Of a DNA stretch of 64,000 nucleotides, positions 34,089 through 42,670 are shown piece by piece (the first letter of the stretch is position 1; each line of letters begins with the position of its first letter). Both the position numbers and the translations under genes were made by a program. This DNA comes from an uncultured Oscillospiraceae bacterium (GTDB lineage Bacteria > Bacillota > Clostridia > Oscillospirales > Ruminococcaceae): contig CAKSPH010000004.1 in assembly GCA_934481355.1 (NCBI GenBank), positions 44,815 through 108,814 on the forward strand. Direction: 5' to 3'. The notes under the pieces were generated by a model, which was not told where the DNA came from, searched no databases, and saw nothing but the letters and a program-made list of their open reading frames with translations.

Positions 34089-35018
34089 TTACTCAGCAAA
34101 CATAGCGGTAGAGAGATATCTCTCGCCGGTATCAGGGAGAAGCACAACGATATTCTTGCCCTTGTTCTCGGGACGCTTAGCGAGCTGGATAGCAGCCCAC
34201 ATAGCCGCGCCGGAGGAAATTCCGACCAGAACGCCCTGGGTTCTTGCGATACGTCTGCCGGTAGCGAAAGCGTCCTCGTTCTCAACGGGGATTATTTCGT
34301 CGTAGATCTTTGTGTCGAGAGTCTCAGGAACGAAGCCTGCGCCGATTCCCTGGATCTTGTGGGGACCAGCCTTGCCCTCGGAAAGAACCGGAGAGGTCTT
34401 GGGCTCAACTGCGACTACCTTTACAGCGGGGTTCCTGGACTTCAGGTATCTGCCTACGCCGCTTACGGTTCCGCCGGTGCCTACTCCTGCAACGAAGATA
34501 TCGACCTTGCCGTCGGTGTCGTCCCAGATCTCAACGCCGGTGGTAGCCTCGTGGACCGCCGGGTTTGCGGGGTTGGTGAACTGTGACGGGATAAAGCTGT
34601 TCGGGATCTCCTTTGCAAGCTCCTCAGCCTTTGCAATGGCGCCCTTCATACCCTTTGCGCCGTCTGTGAGGACAAGCTCCGCACCGTAAGCCTTCATCAG
34701 GTTGCGGCGCTCTACGCTCATGGTCTCGGGCATTACGATGATTATGCGGTAGTTTCTCGCCGCTGCAACAGAAGCAAGTCCGATACCGGTGTTGCCGCTG
34801 GTCGGCTCGATGATAACGCTGTCCGGCTTAAGCGCGCCGCGCTTCTCAGCGTCGTTTATCATGTTTACTGCAACTCTGTCCTTTACGCTGCCTGCCGGAT
34901 TGAAAAGCTCCAGCTTTGCAAAAATCTTTGCGCCGGTCTGCTCCTCAGCCTCAAGCTTTGTTACTTCGAGCAGGGGGGTGCGTCCTACGAGGTCGGTGAT
35001 AGTCTGATAAACTTTCAT
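34089..35018 (-). CDS. cysK: Cysteine synthase A (O-acetylserine sulfhydrylase)
   Basis: PLP enzyme making cysteine from O-acetylserine and sulfide. It has 309 residues, the usual length. PLP lysine in [16 protein letters not shown], phosphate loop and substrate loop [18 protein letters not shown] glycine loop [16 protein letters not shown] and the late [10 protein letters not shown] serine motif are all present. The start is the ATG at 35018 with AAAAGGAGAACC ahead; the longer frame has no site. It has its own promoter with a palindrome at the expected transcription start and its own terminator, so it is separate from the downstream ABC transporter operon. Confidence 0.97.
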   Translation of the reverse strand: MKVYQTITDLVGRTPLLEVTKLEAEEQTGAKIFAKLELFNPAGSVKDRVAVNMINDAEKRGALKPDSVIIEPTSGNTGIGLASVAAARNYRIIIVMPETMSVERRNLMKAYGAELVLTDGAKGMKGAIAKAEELAKEIPNSFIPSQFTNPANPAVHEATTGVEIWDDTDGKVDIFVAGVGTGGTVSGVGRYLKSRNPAVKVVAVEPKTSPVLSEGKAGPHKIQGIGAGFVPETLDTKIYDEIIPVENEDAFATGRRIARTQGVLVGISSGAAMWAAIQLAKRPENKGKNIVVLLPDTGERYLSTAMFAE

Positions 35019-35089
35019 GATGGTTCTCCTTTTCTCTGAATCGTACATAGTTAATTTCCGGTAGGCGTCAGTTCAATACCGACATCGCC

Positions 35090-35102
35090 TATCAACTTGA
35101 TA
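35090..35102 (-). promoter_or_regulatory. 13-bp palindrome at the cysK transcription start (putative operator)
   Basis: TATCAA-C-TTGATA, a perfect palindrome placed just after the -10 box of the cysK promoter. The position suits a repressor operator. The cognate regulator is unknown. Confidence 0.5.
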
Positions 35103-35104
35103 TG

Positions 35105-35133
35105 ATTTTAGCACATTATTTTGGATTTGTCAA
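35105..35133 (-). promoter_or_regulatory. Promoter for cysK
   Basis: Minus strand TTGACA (35128-35133), 17-base spacer, TAAAAT (35105-35110). Confidence 0.8.
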
Positions 35134-35204
35134 GGGGTTTACAAAAAATAATTCGTATTTTTTTGAGATTTTGTGGCAGAATTCTTGGGATAGACTTTTT
35201 CAGC

Positions 35205-35233
35205 TTGAAAAACACAGAATAATATGCTAAAAT
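35205..35233 (+). promoter_or_regulatory. Promoter for the lipase gene
   Basis: TTGAAA (35205-35210), 17-base spacer, TAAAAT (35228-35233). The transcript would begin almost at the first base of repeat copy C. Confidence 0.65.
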
Positions 35234-35245
35234 CAATATAAAAAT

Positions 35246-35302
35246 GGAACCTCTAAAAACCGGGACACGAGCAGATTTCGTACATGAATTTTAGAGGTCG
35301 CC
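35246..35302 (+). repeat. Repeat family copy C (short, internally deleted)
   Basis: A 57-base derivative of the element at 52936-53105. It keeps GGAACCTCTAAAAACCGGG and ACACGAGCAGATTTCGTA almost identically, then jumps to TTTTAGAGGTCGCC. ACCTCTAAAA and TTTTAGAGGT form a 10-bp stem. It sits in the 5' untranslated region of the lipase gene. Confidence 0.85.
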
Positions 35303-35324
35303 AAAAGTGAAAGGAACACTCACC

Positions 35325-36245
35325 ATGGAAAAGATAACAGGAACCTTCCCCAGCACTTCCGGACTCTGCCGGTGCAGATGGTATATGTACCTGCCGGAGA
35401 ATCCCCGAGCCGCGCTGATGCTCTCCCACGGAATGTGCGAATATATCCGCAGGTACGAGGGCTTCGCGGAATTTCTCTGCGAAAACGGGATAGCCCTATG
35501 CGGAAACGACCACATCGGGCACGGAAGCTCCGTCACCGACCCGGATATGCTGGGCTACTTCGGGGAAAGCGGCGGATTCGTCAACATGGCAAAGGATCTC
35601 CACCGCATGAAGGTCATCATGGAAAAGAAGCTGCCCGGGATCCCGCATTTCCTGATGGGTCACAGCATGGGAAGCTTCATAGCGCGCATTTACCTTTCCA
35701 GATACCGCGACCGCTGGGACGGCGCGATAATCATGGGCACCGCCGGCGGAGTCACCGGCTCCGCGCCGCTTAGAAAGCTGCTTGAGATACTCTGCCATGC
35801 AAAGGACAGCCGTTTCCGCCCGGAATTCAGCAGCGACCTGGCTTTCGGAGTGTTCAACATACGCACACGCCCGCACCGCACGAAAAACGACTGGCTATCC
35901 AGGGACGCCGATAATGTTGACCGCTTCACCGCCGACCCGCTGTGCAATTTCACGTTCACCGTGGCGGGATTCAAGGATCTGCTGAACGCGCTGATGTGCG
36001 CTAACTCACGCTGCGTTATTGAGAATACGCCAACAGACCTGCCCATGCTGTTCCTGTCCGGGGCTATGGACCCTGTCGGGGACTACGGCGCAGGAGTTCG
36101 CTCCGCCTGCATGAAGTATCTTGAACACGGCTGCCGCGTGAATATCCGGATTTACCCCGGCGCACGGCACGAGCTGCTTTTCGAGCTCAACCGTGAAGAA
36201 GTCATGGAGGATATACTGAAATTCCTTGATTCGCACATAAAGTGA
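35325..36245 (+). CDS. Alpha/beta hydrolase, monoacylglycerol lipase-like
   Basis: A 306-residue serine hydrolase of the lysophospholipase/monoglyceride lipase group. LMLSHGMCEYIRRYEGFAEF is the family opening, with GHGSS after CGNDHI, the nucleophile elbow LMGHSMGSFIAR, an acid in FLSGAMDPVGDYG and the terminal His in GARHELLFE. The GTG at 35307 is in frame, but the ATG at 35325 is correctly spaced behind AAAGGA. It is probably cytoplasmic, since no signal peptide is seen. The mRNA starts with the folded repeat copy C, which might influence expression. Confidence 0.9.
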   Translation: MEKITGTFPSTSGLCRCRWYMYLPENPRAALMLSHGMCEYIRRYEGFAEFLCENGIALCGNDHIGHGSSVTDPDMLGYFGESGGFVNMAKDLHRMKVIMEKKLPGIPHFLMGHSMGSFIARIYLSRYRDRWDGAIIMGTAGGVTGSAPLRKLLEILCHAKDSRFRPEFSSDLAFGVFNIRTRPHRTKNDWLSRDADNVDRFTADPLCNFTFTVAGFKDLLNALMCANSRCVIENTPTDLPMLFLSGAMDPVGDYGAGVRSACMKYLEHGCRVNIRIYPGARHELLFELNREEVMEDILKFLDSHIK

Positions 36246-36264
36246 TTCCAGAAAGCCCCAATAC

Positions 36265-36302
36265 TCCGGCTGCTGACAGGCTTATTTCCTTTCAGCAGCC
36301 TT
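36265..36302 (+). terminator. Probable terminator after the lipase gene
   Basis: GGCTGCTGA ... TCAGCAGCC, nine-bp stem with a long loop, followed by TTGTGTCATT. The U-run is weak. Confidence 0.5.
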
Positions 36303-36382
36303 GTGTCATTGTGCAGATTGTGCAAATCTCACAACAACTTTTGTCGAAGCCTACAAATAACCGCTCTGGAAGCAAAATTATA

Positions 36383-36412
36383 TTGCAATAGTCCGCACTA
36401 ACATGGTATAAT
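36383..36412 (+). promoter_or_regulatory. Promoter for nfnAB
   Basis: TTGCAA (36383-36388), 18-base spacer, TATAAT (36407-36412). Confidence 0.7.
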
Positions 36413-36479
36413 ATTTATTATAGACGGGAATGTCCAGTTCCGGACAACGCCGTCAATCAATACAGGAGGACACAGGAGA

Positions 36480-37322
36480 ATGTACAAAATTCTTACCAAG
36501 AAAATCCTCAACCCCACAGTTACTCTCATGGAAGTTGACGCTCCGATGATCGCCAAGAAGGCAGAGCCGGGTCAGTTCATTATTCTCAGAGTTGACGCAG
36601 AGGGCGAGAGAATTCCGCTCACTATCGCGGATTTTGACCGTGAAAAGGGTACAATCACAATAATTTTCCAGATCGTAGGCGCTACCACCGAAAAGCTCAA
36701 TCACCTTGAGCAGGGCGAGTATATCCACGATTTCGTAGGACCTCTCGGCGTTCCCAGCCACACAGAGGGTCTCAAGAAGGTCGCTGTCGTAGGCGGCGGC
36801 GTTGGCTGCGCTATCGCATACCCCATCGCAAAGAAGCTCCACCACCTCGGCGCTGAGGTCCACAGCATTGTCGGCTTCAGAAACAAGGATCTCGTTATCC
36901 TTGAGGACGAGTTCAGGGCAGCGTCCGATATCATGAAGCTCATGACGGACGACGGCAGCTACGGCGAGAAGGGTCTTGTAACAAACGCCCTTGAAGAGCT
37001 CATCAAGGCTGGCAATCAGTACGACGAGGTAATCGCTATCGGTCCGCTGGTAATGATGAAGTTCGTATGTAAGCTCACCAAGGAGTACGGCATTAAGACT
37101 GTCGTTTCCATGAACCCGATCATGATCGACGGCACCGGAATGTGCGGAGGATGTCGTCTGACAGTAGGCGGCGAGACCAAGTTCGCCTGCGTTGACGGTC
37201 CCGACTTCGACGGTCATCTTGTTGACTTCGACGAGGCTATGGAGCGCGGTACGATGTACAGGGAATTCGAGACCGCAAAGCGCGAAGAAGTCTGCAATCT
37301 CTTCAAGAAGGAGGTAAAGTGA
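36480..37322 (+). CDS. nfnA: NfnA: FAD/[2Fe-2S] subunit of NADH-dependent ferredoxin:NADP+ oxidoreductase
   Basis: NfnAB is the electron-bifurcating transhydrogenase of anaerobes that couples NADPH, NAD+ and ferredoxin. The 280-residue NfnA has an FAD-binding barrel (IPLTIADFDREKGTI), an NAD(H)-binding motif VAVVGGGVGCAIAYPIAKKL and the cysteine cluster MCGGCRLTVGG with a later Cys in FACVDGPDFDGH, the class hallmark. The same family includes PyrK and sulfide dehydrogenase SudB, but the DGPDFDGHLVDF ending and the following NfnB gene decide. GGAGG precedes the ATG. Confidence 0.93.
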   Translation: MYKILTKKILNPTVTLMEVDAPMIAKKAEPGQFIILRVDAEGERIPLTIADFDREKGTITIIFQIVGATTEKLNHLEQGEYIHDFVGPLGVPSHTEGLKKVAVVGGGVGCAIAYPIAKKLHHLGAEVHSIVGFRNKDLVILEDEFRAASDIMKLMTDDGSYGEKGLVTNALEELIKAGNQYDEVIAIGPLVMMKFVCKLTKEYGIKTVVSMNPIMIDGTGMCGGCRLTVGGETKFACVDGPDFDGHLVDFDEAMERGTMYREFETAKREEVCNLFKKEVK

Positions 37323-37323
37323 A

Positions 37324-38712
37324 ATGCCTAACATGAGTCTTAAGAAGAACGAAATGCCTGTTCAGGACCCGAACGTCCGCAACAAGAACTTCAAGGAAGT
37401 TGCCCTCGGCTACACTGAGGAGCAGGCTGTGGACGAGGCCAACCGCTGCCTCCACTGCCCCAAGAAGCCCTGCCAGAGCGGCTGCCCGGTTTCTATCAAC
37501 ATTCCGGAGTTCATCGCAAAGATCAAGGAGCGCGATTTTGAGGGCGCTTATCAGATAATCCACCAGTCCAGCTCACTGCCCGCTGTCTGCGGCCGTGTAT
37601 GTCCTCAGGAAACACAGTGCGAGAGCAAGTGCGTTCGCGGAATCAAGGGCGAGCCGGTCGCTATCGGCAGACTTGAGAGATTTGTTGCCGACTGGCACAA
37701 TGCGCATTCCACTGAAACTCCCGCCGTTCCCGCTCCCAACGGACACAAGGTTGCCATCATCGGTGCGGGTCCCTCCGGCCTTACCTGCGCAGGCGACCTC
37801 GCTAAGATGGGCTACGATGTTACAGTATTTGAGGCGCTTCATCTTGCAGGCGGCGTTCTCGTTTACGGTATCCCTGAGTTCAGACTTCCGAAGTCCATCG
37901 TTCAGCACGAGGTAGACAACCTCATCGCTATGGGCGTTAAGGTGAACACCAACGTTGTAGTCGGACGCACCATCGAGGTAGACGAGCTCTTCGAACAGGG
38001 CTTTGAGGCTGTCTTTATCGGTTCCGGCGCTGGTCTGCCGAGATTCATGAATATCCCCGGCGAGAACTTCAAGGGCGTATATTCCGCTAACGAGTTCCTC
38101 ACCAGAGTTAACCTTATGAAGGCTTACAAGCCCGAAAGCGATACTCCTATCAAGAAGAACACCAACGTAGCAGTTGTCGGCGGCGGTAACGTTGCAATGG
38201 ACGCTGCACGCTGCGCAAAGCGCCTTGGCGCCGAGAACGTATACATAGTATACCGCCGCGGACTTGAAGAAATGCCTGCCCGTAAGGAAGAAGTAGAGCA
38301 CGCAATGGAAGAGGGCATCATCTTCAAGACCCTCAACAATCCTGTCGAGATCCTCGGAAACGAGCATAAGTTCGTTACCGGCATGAAGTGCGTTGAGATG
38401 GAGCTCGGCGAGCCCGACGCTTCCGGACGCCGCAGACCTGTTGAGAAGCCGGACAGCGAGTTTGTTCTCGATGTTGACTGCGTGGTTATGTCCATCGGTA
38501 CTTCCCCGAACCCGCTCATCAGAAACACCACCAAGGGACTGGATACCAACAAGCATGGCTGCTTCATCGCAGACGAGAACGGTCAGACCTCCCGCGAGGG
38601 CGTATTCGCAGGCGGCGACGCAGTTACCGGCGCAGCTACAGTTATCCTCGCAATGGGCGCAGGAAAAACCGCTGCAAAGGCAATGGACGAGTACATCAAG
38701 AGCAAGAACTGA
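37324..38712 (+). CDS. nfnB: NfnB: bifurcating FAD/NADP(H) subunit (glutamate synthase small-chain-like)
   Basis: A 462-residue flavoprotein with an N-terminal double [4Fe-4S] domain: CLHCPKKPCQSGCPV and CGRVCPQETQCESKCVRG. An FAD motif KVAIIGAGPSGLTCAGDLA and an NADP motif VAVVGGGNVAMDAARCAKRL follow, then GVFAGGDAVTGAATVILAMGAGK. It is homologous to the glutamate synthase small chain, but the tight pairing with nfnA (one base between them) and absence of a large glutamate synthase subunit identify NfnB. It starts behind GGAGGTAAAG that lies inside the end of nfnA. Confidence 0.93.
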   Translation: MPNMSLKKNEMPVQDPNVRNKNFKEVALGYTEEQAVDEANRCLHCPKKPCQSGCPVSINIPEFIAKIKERDFEGAYQIIHQSSSLPAVCGRVCPQETQCESKCVRGIKGEPVAIGRLERFVADWHNAHSTETPAVPAPNGHKVAIIGAGPSGLTCAGDLAKMGYDVTVFEALHLAGGVLVYGIPEFRLPKSIVQHEVDNLIAMGVKVNTNVVVGRTIEVDELFEQGFEAVFIGSGAGLPRFMNIPGENFKGVYSANEFLTRVNLMKAYKPESDTPIKKNTNVAVVGGGNVAMDAARCAKRLGAENVYIVYRRGLEEMPARKEEVEHAMEEGIIFKTLNNPVEILGNEHKFVTGMKCVEMELGEPDASGRRRPVEKPDSEFVLDVDCVVMSIGTSPNPLIRNTTKGLDTNKHGCFIADENGQTSREGVFAGGDAVTGAATVILAMGAGKTAAKAMDEYIKSKN

Positions 38713-38717
38713 TCTAA

Positions 38718-38756
38718 AAAAACAGGCGCTTCGTAAGGGGCGCCTGTTTTTTATTT
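38718..38756 (+). terminator. Terminator after nfnAB
   Basis: AAACAGGCGC ... GCGCCTGTTT followed by TTTATTT. Confidence 0.9.
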
Positions 38757-38801
38757 GGAATTATCGGGCGCACTTCGCACGATAATCACAAATGAATCCA
38801 A

Positions 38802-38840
38802 AAAGGCAAAGCAGATAATGAACTGCTTTGCCTTTTTTGT
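38802..38840 (-). terminator. Terminator of the CE2-type esterase gene
   Basis: AAAGGCAAAGCAG with CTGCTTTGCCTTT (13 bp). The minus strand continues CCTTTTTGG after the stem, and the plus strand has TTTTTTG, so it could act in both directions. Confidence 0.85.
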
Positions 38841-38860
38841 TGAATCAGTTATTCCGGATT

Positions 38861-40066
38861 TTACATGAGCGACTTGATGTACTTTGTAAGATCAGCCGCC
38901 GCGATGTCGTGGGTCTTTGCGGTGGGGTGCCAGTCGGCTGCGTAGCCGTTGGTGTTGCCGTCCTGTACCTTGAACTGGAATGTGGAAATGTTTTTATCTC
39001 CGGTCTCTTCGGTGTACTTCTCAGCCGCCTTCTTTACGCCCACCATCAGGTCTGTTCCCATTACGCCGAGGGAGCATATAATATGTGCGTTCGGATTGTT
39101 TTCGCGTACCACCTTGAGGAACTCAGCATAGGCGTCAACGTACTCCAGCACCTTTGTCTTGTCGCCCTTGGTGTAGCTTGCGTCATTGGTTCCGAGGTTT
39201 ATCACCACGAAATCCGGCTGGAACTTGCTGAAATCCCAGTCAAGCTCGGAAACGTTGAATGTGCCGTTGTAGTTGCCCCAGCTCTTTGCAAACTTGGTGT
39301 ATACAGACGGAACCTGCTGCGCTGTCACTTTATTGCCATCGTTGGTGTAGCCGGAAATGATTCCGTTGCCGCTGTAAGAAACAAGGCTGTAATCAGCGTC
39401 AAGAGCCTGCGCGGTCTTGTACGCATACGCCTTGGTAGCGTCCTCGGTGGAGCACTTGAAATGATGGTCGCGATTCTCATCGTCAACTCCATAGCCACAG
39501 GTTATGGAGTCGCCAATGAACTCTATCCTGAGCTTCTTTTCGGCGGTGGGGGTGAGTCCTCCAACGGAAGTAACGGCTATGTTCTTGATTCCCATAGTGG
39601 ATTCCTGAGCCTCGGAGAGCTTCAGGAGCTTTACTGTTGTTTCTGCAGGTTCATCCGCTGTGAATACTGTAATGGTCTTTTCAGCAGCGTCCATGAGCTC
39701 GTCCATGGTCTGCTCGCCGTTTATGTAAACTGCGTATCTCGGCTGTTTCTCGGCATTTGTGGTCATGCTATCGCCGACCAGCGTAAACGCTGCGCTTGTT
39801 CCGGTGAAGGTGAACTCCACGCCGCTTGCGGAAAGCGCCAGCCAGCGGATACCCTCCGCTTCGCCGGTTCTGCCGATGAGCTTGACATTCTGCTCATCCG
39901 CGGGGAAATTCTTCTCTGTGAGCTCCATGATGTTGTCCTCCGATGTGTTGGTGGTTTCAGAATTCCCTGGGGCGGGCGCGTCAGGCTTCTGAACATTTGA
40001 GCAGCCAGAAAACGCCATCACAATGGCTGTGAACAGGCTGACTAATGGCTTAGATAAATTCATCAT
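38861..40066 (-). CDS. CE2-type carbohydrate esterase (SGNH hydrolase), lipoprotein
   Basis: A 401-residue exported lipoprotein (MAFSGC lipobox). After a linker comes a jelly-roll domain (about residues 45-160, with WLALSASGVEFTFTGTSAAF) and then a SGNH domain from about 170. Its catalytic Ser is in FIGDSITCGYGVDDEN, GTND in VINLGTNDASYT, and the catalytic His in YAADWHPTAKTHD. The two-domain order and GDSITCGYGVD are characteristic of CE2 acetyl esterases, which deacetylate xylan or mannan oligosaccharides. The ATG at 40066 and a second ATG three bases on are both compatible with AGGAGA. Confidence 0.88.
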   Translation of the reverse strand: MMNLSKPLVSLFTAIVMAFSGCSNVQKPDAPAPGNSETTNTSEDNIMELTEKNFPADEQNVKLIGRTGEAEGIRWLALSASGVEFTFTGTSAAFTLVGDSMTTNAEKQPRYAVYINGEQTMDELMDAAEKTITVFTADEPAETTVKLLKLSEAQESTMGIKNIAVTSVGGLTPTAEKKLRIEFIGDSITCGYGVDDENRDHHFKCSTEDATKAYAYKTAQALDADYSLVSYSGNGIISGYTNDGNKVTAQQVPSVYTKFAKSWGNYNGTFNVSELDWDFSKFQPDFVVINLGTNDASYTKGDKTKVLEYVDAYAEFLKVVRENNPNAHIICSLGVMGTDLMVGVKKAAEKYTEETGDKNISTFQFKVQDGNTNGYAADWHPTAKTHDIAAADLTKYIKSLM

Positions 40067-40086
40067 TGATTTCTCCTGATAGACGA

Positions 40087-40127
40087 AAGACCGTCCGGCG
40101 CGGCGCTGTGCCGAGGGGACGGTCTTG
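40087..40127 (-). terminator. Terminator of the rpmG-secE-nusG-rplK-rplA operon
   Basis: Ten-bp outer stem AAGACCGTCC with GGACGGTCTT enclosing a GC-rich inner hairpin, followed on the minus strand by TTTCGTCT. Confidence 0.8.
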
Positions 40128-40147
40128 ATTGTCTGCTAAGCGGTCAA

Positions 40148-40840
40148 TTAAACACCGAACTTGATGGTGCTTACCTTAACGCCAGGGCCCATTGTGGAAG
40201 AAACTGTGCAGCTCTTGATATACTGACCCTTTGCAGCAGCCGGCTTAGCCTTAGCAACTGCGTCCATGAGCGCGTTGAAGTTCTGCTCGAGCTTCTCTGC
40301 GCCGAAGGAAGCCTTACCGATAGGGCAGTGGATTATGTTTGCCTTGTCGAGACGATACTCGATCTTACCAGCCTTAGCGTCCTGAACAGCCTTTGCTACG
40401 TCAGGAGTAACTGTGCCAGCCTTGGGGTTAGGCATAAGGCCTCTCGGACCGAGAACCTTACCGAGTCTACCAACAACGCCCATCATGTCAGGTGTTGCGA
40501 TAACGACCTCGAAGTCCATCCAGCCGCCGTTGATCTTGGCAACGGTGTCGTTGTCTGCAATGTAATCTGCGCCAGCGTCCTTGGCAGCCTGCTCCTTGTC
40601 AGCCTTGCAGAATACGAGAGTTCTTACCTTCTTACCGGTACCGTTCGGGAGAACTACGGCGCCTCTGACCTGCTGGTCAGCGTGACGGGAGTCAACGCCC
40701 AGACGAACGTGAAGCTCAACAGTCTCATCGAACTTAGCCTTAGCGGTCTTGCATACTAAATCGAAAGCCTCAGCAGACTCGTAAACCTTAGCGGACTCAA
40801 CGAGCTTTGTGCTTTCTACATACTTCTTTCCGTGTTTCAT
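40148..40840 (-). CDS. rplA: 50S ribosomal protein L1
   Basis: A 230-residue L1 protein binding 23S rRNA at the exit (E) site stalk and able to repress its own operon. Landmarks are [55 protein letters not shown] and [11 protein letters not shown]. The start at 40840 follows CAAGGAGG. It is the last gene of the operon. In most bacteria rplJ and rplL come next, but here a terminator and an esterase gene follow instead. Confidence 0.98.
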   Translation of the reverse strand: MKHGKKYVESTKLVESAKVYESAEAFDLVCKTAKAKFDETVELHVRLGVDSRHADQQVRGAVVLPNGTGKKVRTLVFCKADKEQAAKDAGADYIADNDTVAKINGGWMDFEVVIATPDMMGVVGRLGKVLGPRGLMPNPKAGTVTPDVAKAVQDAKAGKIEYRLDKANIIHCPIGKASFGAEKLEQNFNALMDAVAKAKPAAAKGQYIKSCTVSSTMGPGVKVSTIKFGV

Positions 40841-40918
40841 TAAAAAATCCTCCTTGTGGTCAAGCGGAATTGATCCTCCCACTGAACTGAATTGTTGATT
40901 AGTAGTGTGACGGGGTTA

Positions 40919-41344
40919 TCAGTCAACGACCTCAACGCCCATGGAACGTGCAGTACCAGCGATCATAGACATAGCTGTGTCGATGTTTGCCGCATTCAGG
41001 TCAGGCATCTTGGTCTCAGCGATCTCCTTGACCTGAGCCTTGGTGATCTTTGCAACCTTGGTCTTGTTAGGAACGCCGGAACCGCTCTCAATCTTGCAAG
41101 CCTTCTTGATGAGTACGCTTGCGGGAGGGGTCTTTGTAATGAATGTGAAGCTCTTATCAGCGTAAACTGTGATAACAACCGGGATTATAAGACCAGCCTT
41201 ATCCTTTGTACGCTCGTTGAACTCCTTGGTGAATGCCATGATATTAACGCCGTGCTGACCCAGAGCAGGACCAACAGGGGGCGCAGGTGTAGCCTTGCCG
41301 GCCGGGATCTGTAACTTAATAAATCCTGTTACCTTCTGTGCCAT
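40919..41344 (-). CDS. rplK: 50S ribosomal protein L11
   Basis: A 141-residue L11, part of the GTPase-associated centre. It starts [20 protein letters not shown] and has [41 protein letters not shown] and the C-terminal [14 protein letters not shown]. Normal length and order between nusG and rplA. Confidence 0.98.
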   Translation of the reverse strand: MAQKVTGFIKLQIPAGKATPAPPVGPALGQHGVNIMAFTKEFNERTKDKAGLIIPVVITVYADKSFTFITKTPPASVLIKKACKIESGSGVPNKTKVAKITKAQVKEIAETKMPDLNAANIDTAMSMIAGTARSMGVEVVD

Positions 41345-41394
41345 GATTTTTATTCCTCCATAAAAAACTTGAAGTGTGTTCTGCGCTTGATGCG

Positions 41395-41919
41395 TCAGAT
41401 CTTGACGATAGCTGAAAGCTCAAGTGTAGCGGGAGTGGATCTTCCGAACATGGAAACATCGACGTCTGCTGTCATGTGCTCAACGTCAACGCTCTTGACC
41501 ACGCCCTCAAAGCCCTCGAGAGGACCGGACTTGATGCTGACCCTGTCGCCGGGATCGAAGGAAACCGTGGTCTCCTTCGTGGTGATTCCGAGGTTCTTTA
41601 CCTCGTCTTCGCTCAGTGGAGTAGGCTGGGATCCGGGACCTACGAAACCGGTAACGCCTCTTGTGTTGCGGCAGATGTACCATGACTCGTTAGTAACGAT
41701 CATCTTAACAAACACATAGCCCGGGAACAGCTTTTCATCTACCAGCTCAGTCTCGCCGTTTTCCTTTGTCCTTGTCTGCTTTTCAACGGGGACGAAAACG
41801 TCTTCAATGAGGTTCTGGAAATTTCTGTTCTCAACGACCTTCTTTATGTCGTTAGCGACCTTGTTCTCGTAACCTGAATATGTGTGGAGAATGTACCACT
41901 TTGCCTCTGTGTCAGCCAT
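41395..41919 (-). CDS. nusG: Transcription termination/antitermination factor NusG
   Basis: A 174-residue NusG. The N-terminal NGN domain has [19 protein letters not shown] and [35 protein letters not shown] follows. The C-terminal KOW domain has [21 protein letters not shown]. It modulates RNA polymerase pausing and couples transcription to translation. It lies 19 bases after secE in the operon. Confidence 0.98.
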   Translation of the reverse strand: MADTEAKWYILHTYSGYENKVANDIKKVVENRNFQNLIEDVFVPVEKQTRTKENGETELVDEKLFPGYVFVKMIVTNESWYICRNTRGVTGFVGPGSQPTPLSEDEVKNLGITTKETTVSFDPGDRVSIKSGPLEGFEGVVKSVDVEHMTADVDVSMFGRSTPATLELSAIVKI

Positions 41920-41938
41920 ATTTACCCCCTTGAACCTG

Positions 41939-42250
41939 TCAGCCCAGTATCAGCCTGTTAATGAACGCGAAGAGAGAATCAATGCCGAATACGAACAGAC
42001 CAGCCGCCAGACACACAACGATAACAACGATGGTGTTGTTTGTCGTGCTCTTGGGGGTGGGCCATACGACCTTCTTGAACTCGGACTTTGCGTCCTTGAA
42101 AAACTTGACGAACTTATTGGGCTTCTTAGCGGACGCAGCCTTTTTGGACTTGTCCTTATCCTTTGACTTTCTGGAGTCTGCGCTTTCTTTCACATCGGAA
42201 ATATCGGGAGTTTCTTTGCCAACGCTCTTCTTTTCGATATCGTTTGCCAT
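41939..42250 (-). CDS. secE: Preprotein translocase subunit SecE
   Basis: A 103-residue protein: about 45 charged residues rich in Lys, Ser and Asp, then the SecE core KFVKFFKDAKSEFKKVVWPT followed by a single membrane helix (about 75-98). The extended charged N-terminus is longer than in the roughly 60-residue SecE of Bacillus. Position between rpmG and nusG supports the call. Confidence 0.95.
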   Translation of the reverse strand: MANDIEKKSVGKETPDISDVKESADSRKSKDKDKSKKAASAKKPNKFVKFFKDAKSEFKKVVWPTPKSTTNNTIVVIVVCLAAGLFVFGIDSLFAFINRLILG

Positions 42251-42264
42251 GTTACTCCTCCTGA

Positions 42265-42414
42265 TTACTTGGTTTCCTTGTGAAGAGTATGCTTTTTGCA
42301 GAAGCGGCAGTACTTGTTCATCTCAAGTCTGTCAGGATCATTCTTCTTGTTCTTCATGGTGTTGTAGTTGCGCTGCTTGCATTCTGTACACGCCAGTGTA
42401 ATTTTAACTCTCAC
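42265..42414 (-). CDS. rpmG: 50S ribosomal protein L33
   Basis: A 49-residue L33 starting at a GTG with AGGAGGTGCC ahead: V(M)[17 protein letters not shown], then [19 protein letters not shown]. The four cysteines (C-x2-C and C-x2-C) make this the zinc-binding C+ form. It is the first gene of the rpmG-secE-nusG-rplK-rplA operon and is read from the promoter at 42555-42583. Confidence 0.96.
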   Translation of the reverse strand: MRVKITLACTECKQRNYNTMKNKKNDPDRLEMNKYCRFCKKHTLHKETK

Positions 42415-42554
42415 TTTCGGCACCTCCTATTTTCTTGCCCTTTCAGGCATTATTGCCTCCCTCGGCCGCGGAATTGCGGTTTTAAACGTGGGAACATTCT
42501 TTCGTGCTGTTTAAAAACGGGCACAAAAAAATAGACCCCATTCGAGGTAACAAT

Positions 42555-42583
42555 ATTATATCACAAATGAATCGGCTTGTCAA
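42555..42583 (-). promoter_or_regulatory. Promoter for rpmG-secE-nusG-rplK-rplA
   Basis: Minus strand TTGACA (42578-42583), 17-base spacer, TATAAT (42555-42560). The leader is about 135 bases and starts with a small hairpin ACCTC-gaat-GGGGT followed by a T run. Confidence 0.9.
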
Positions 42584-42609
42584 GCATTATTTTATAATTT
42601 TCCGCTGTG

Positions 42610-42638
42610 TTGACAAAAAAACTCTTTTGTAGTACAAT
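42610..42638 (+). promoter_or_regulatory. Promoter for ispF
   Basis: TTGACA (42610-42615), 17-base spacer, TACAAT (42633-42638). Arranged back to back with the rpmG promoter. Confidence 0.85.
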
Positions 42639-42670
42639 ATATTCTATAACATACTAATGAGGTATACTTT

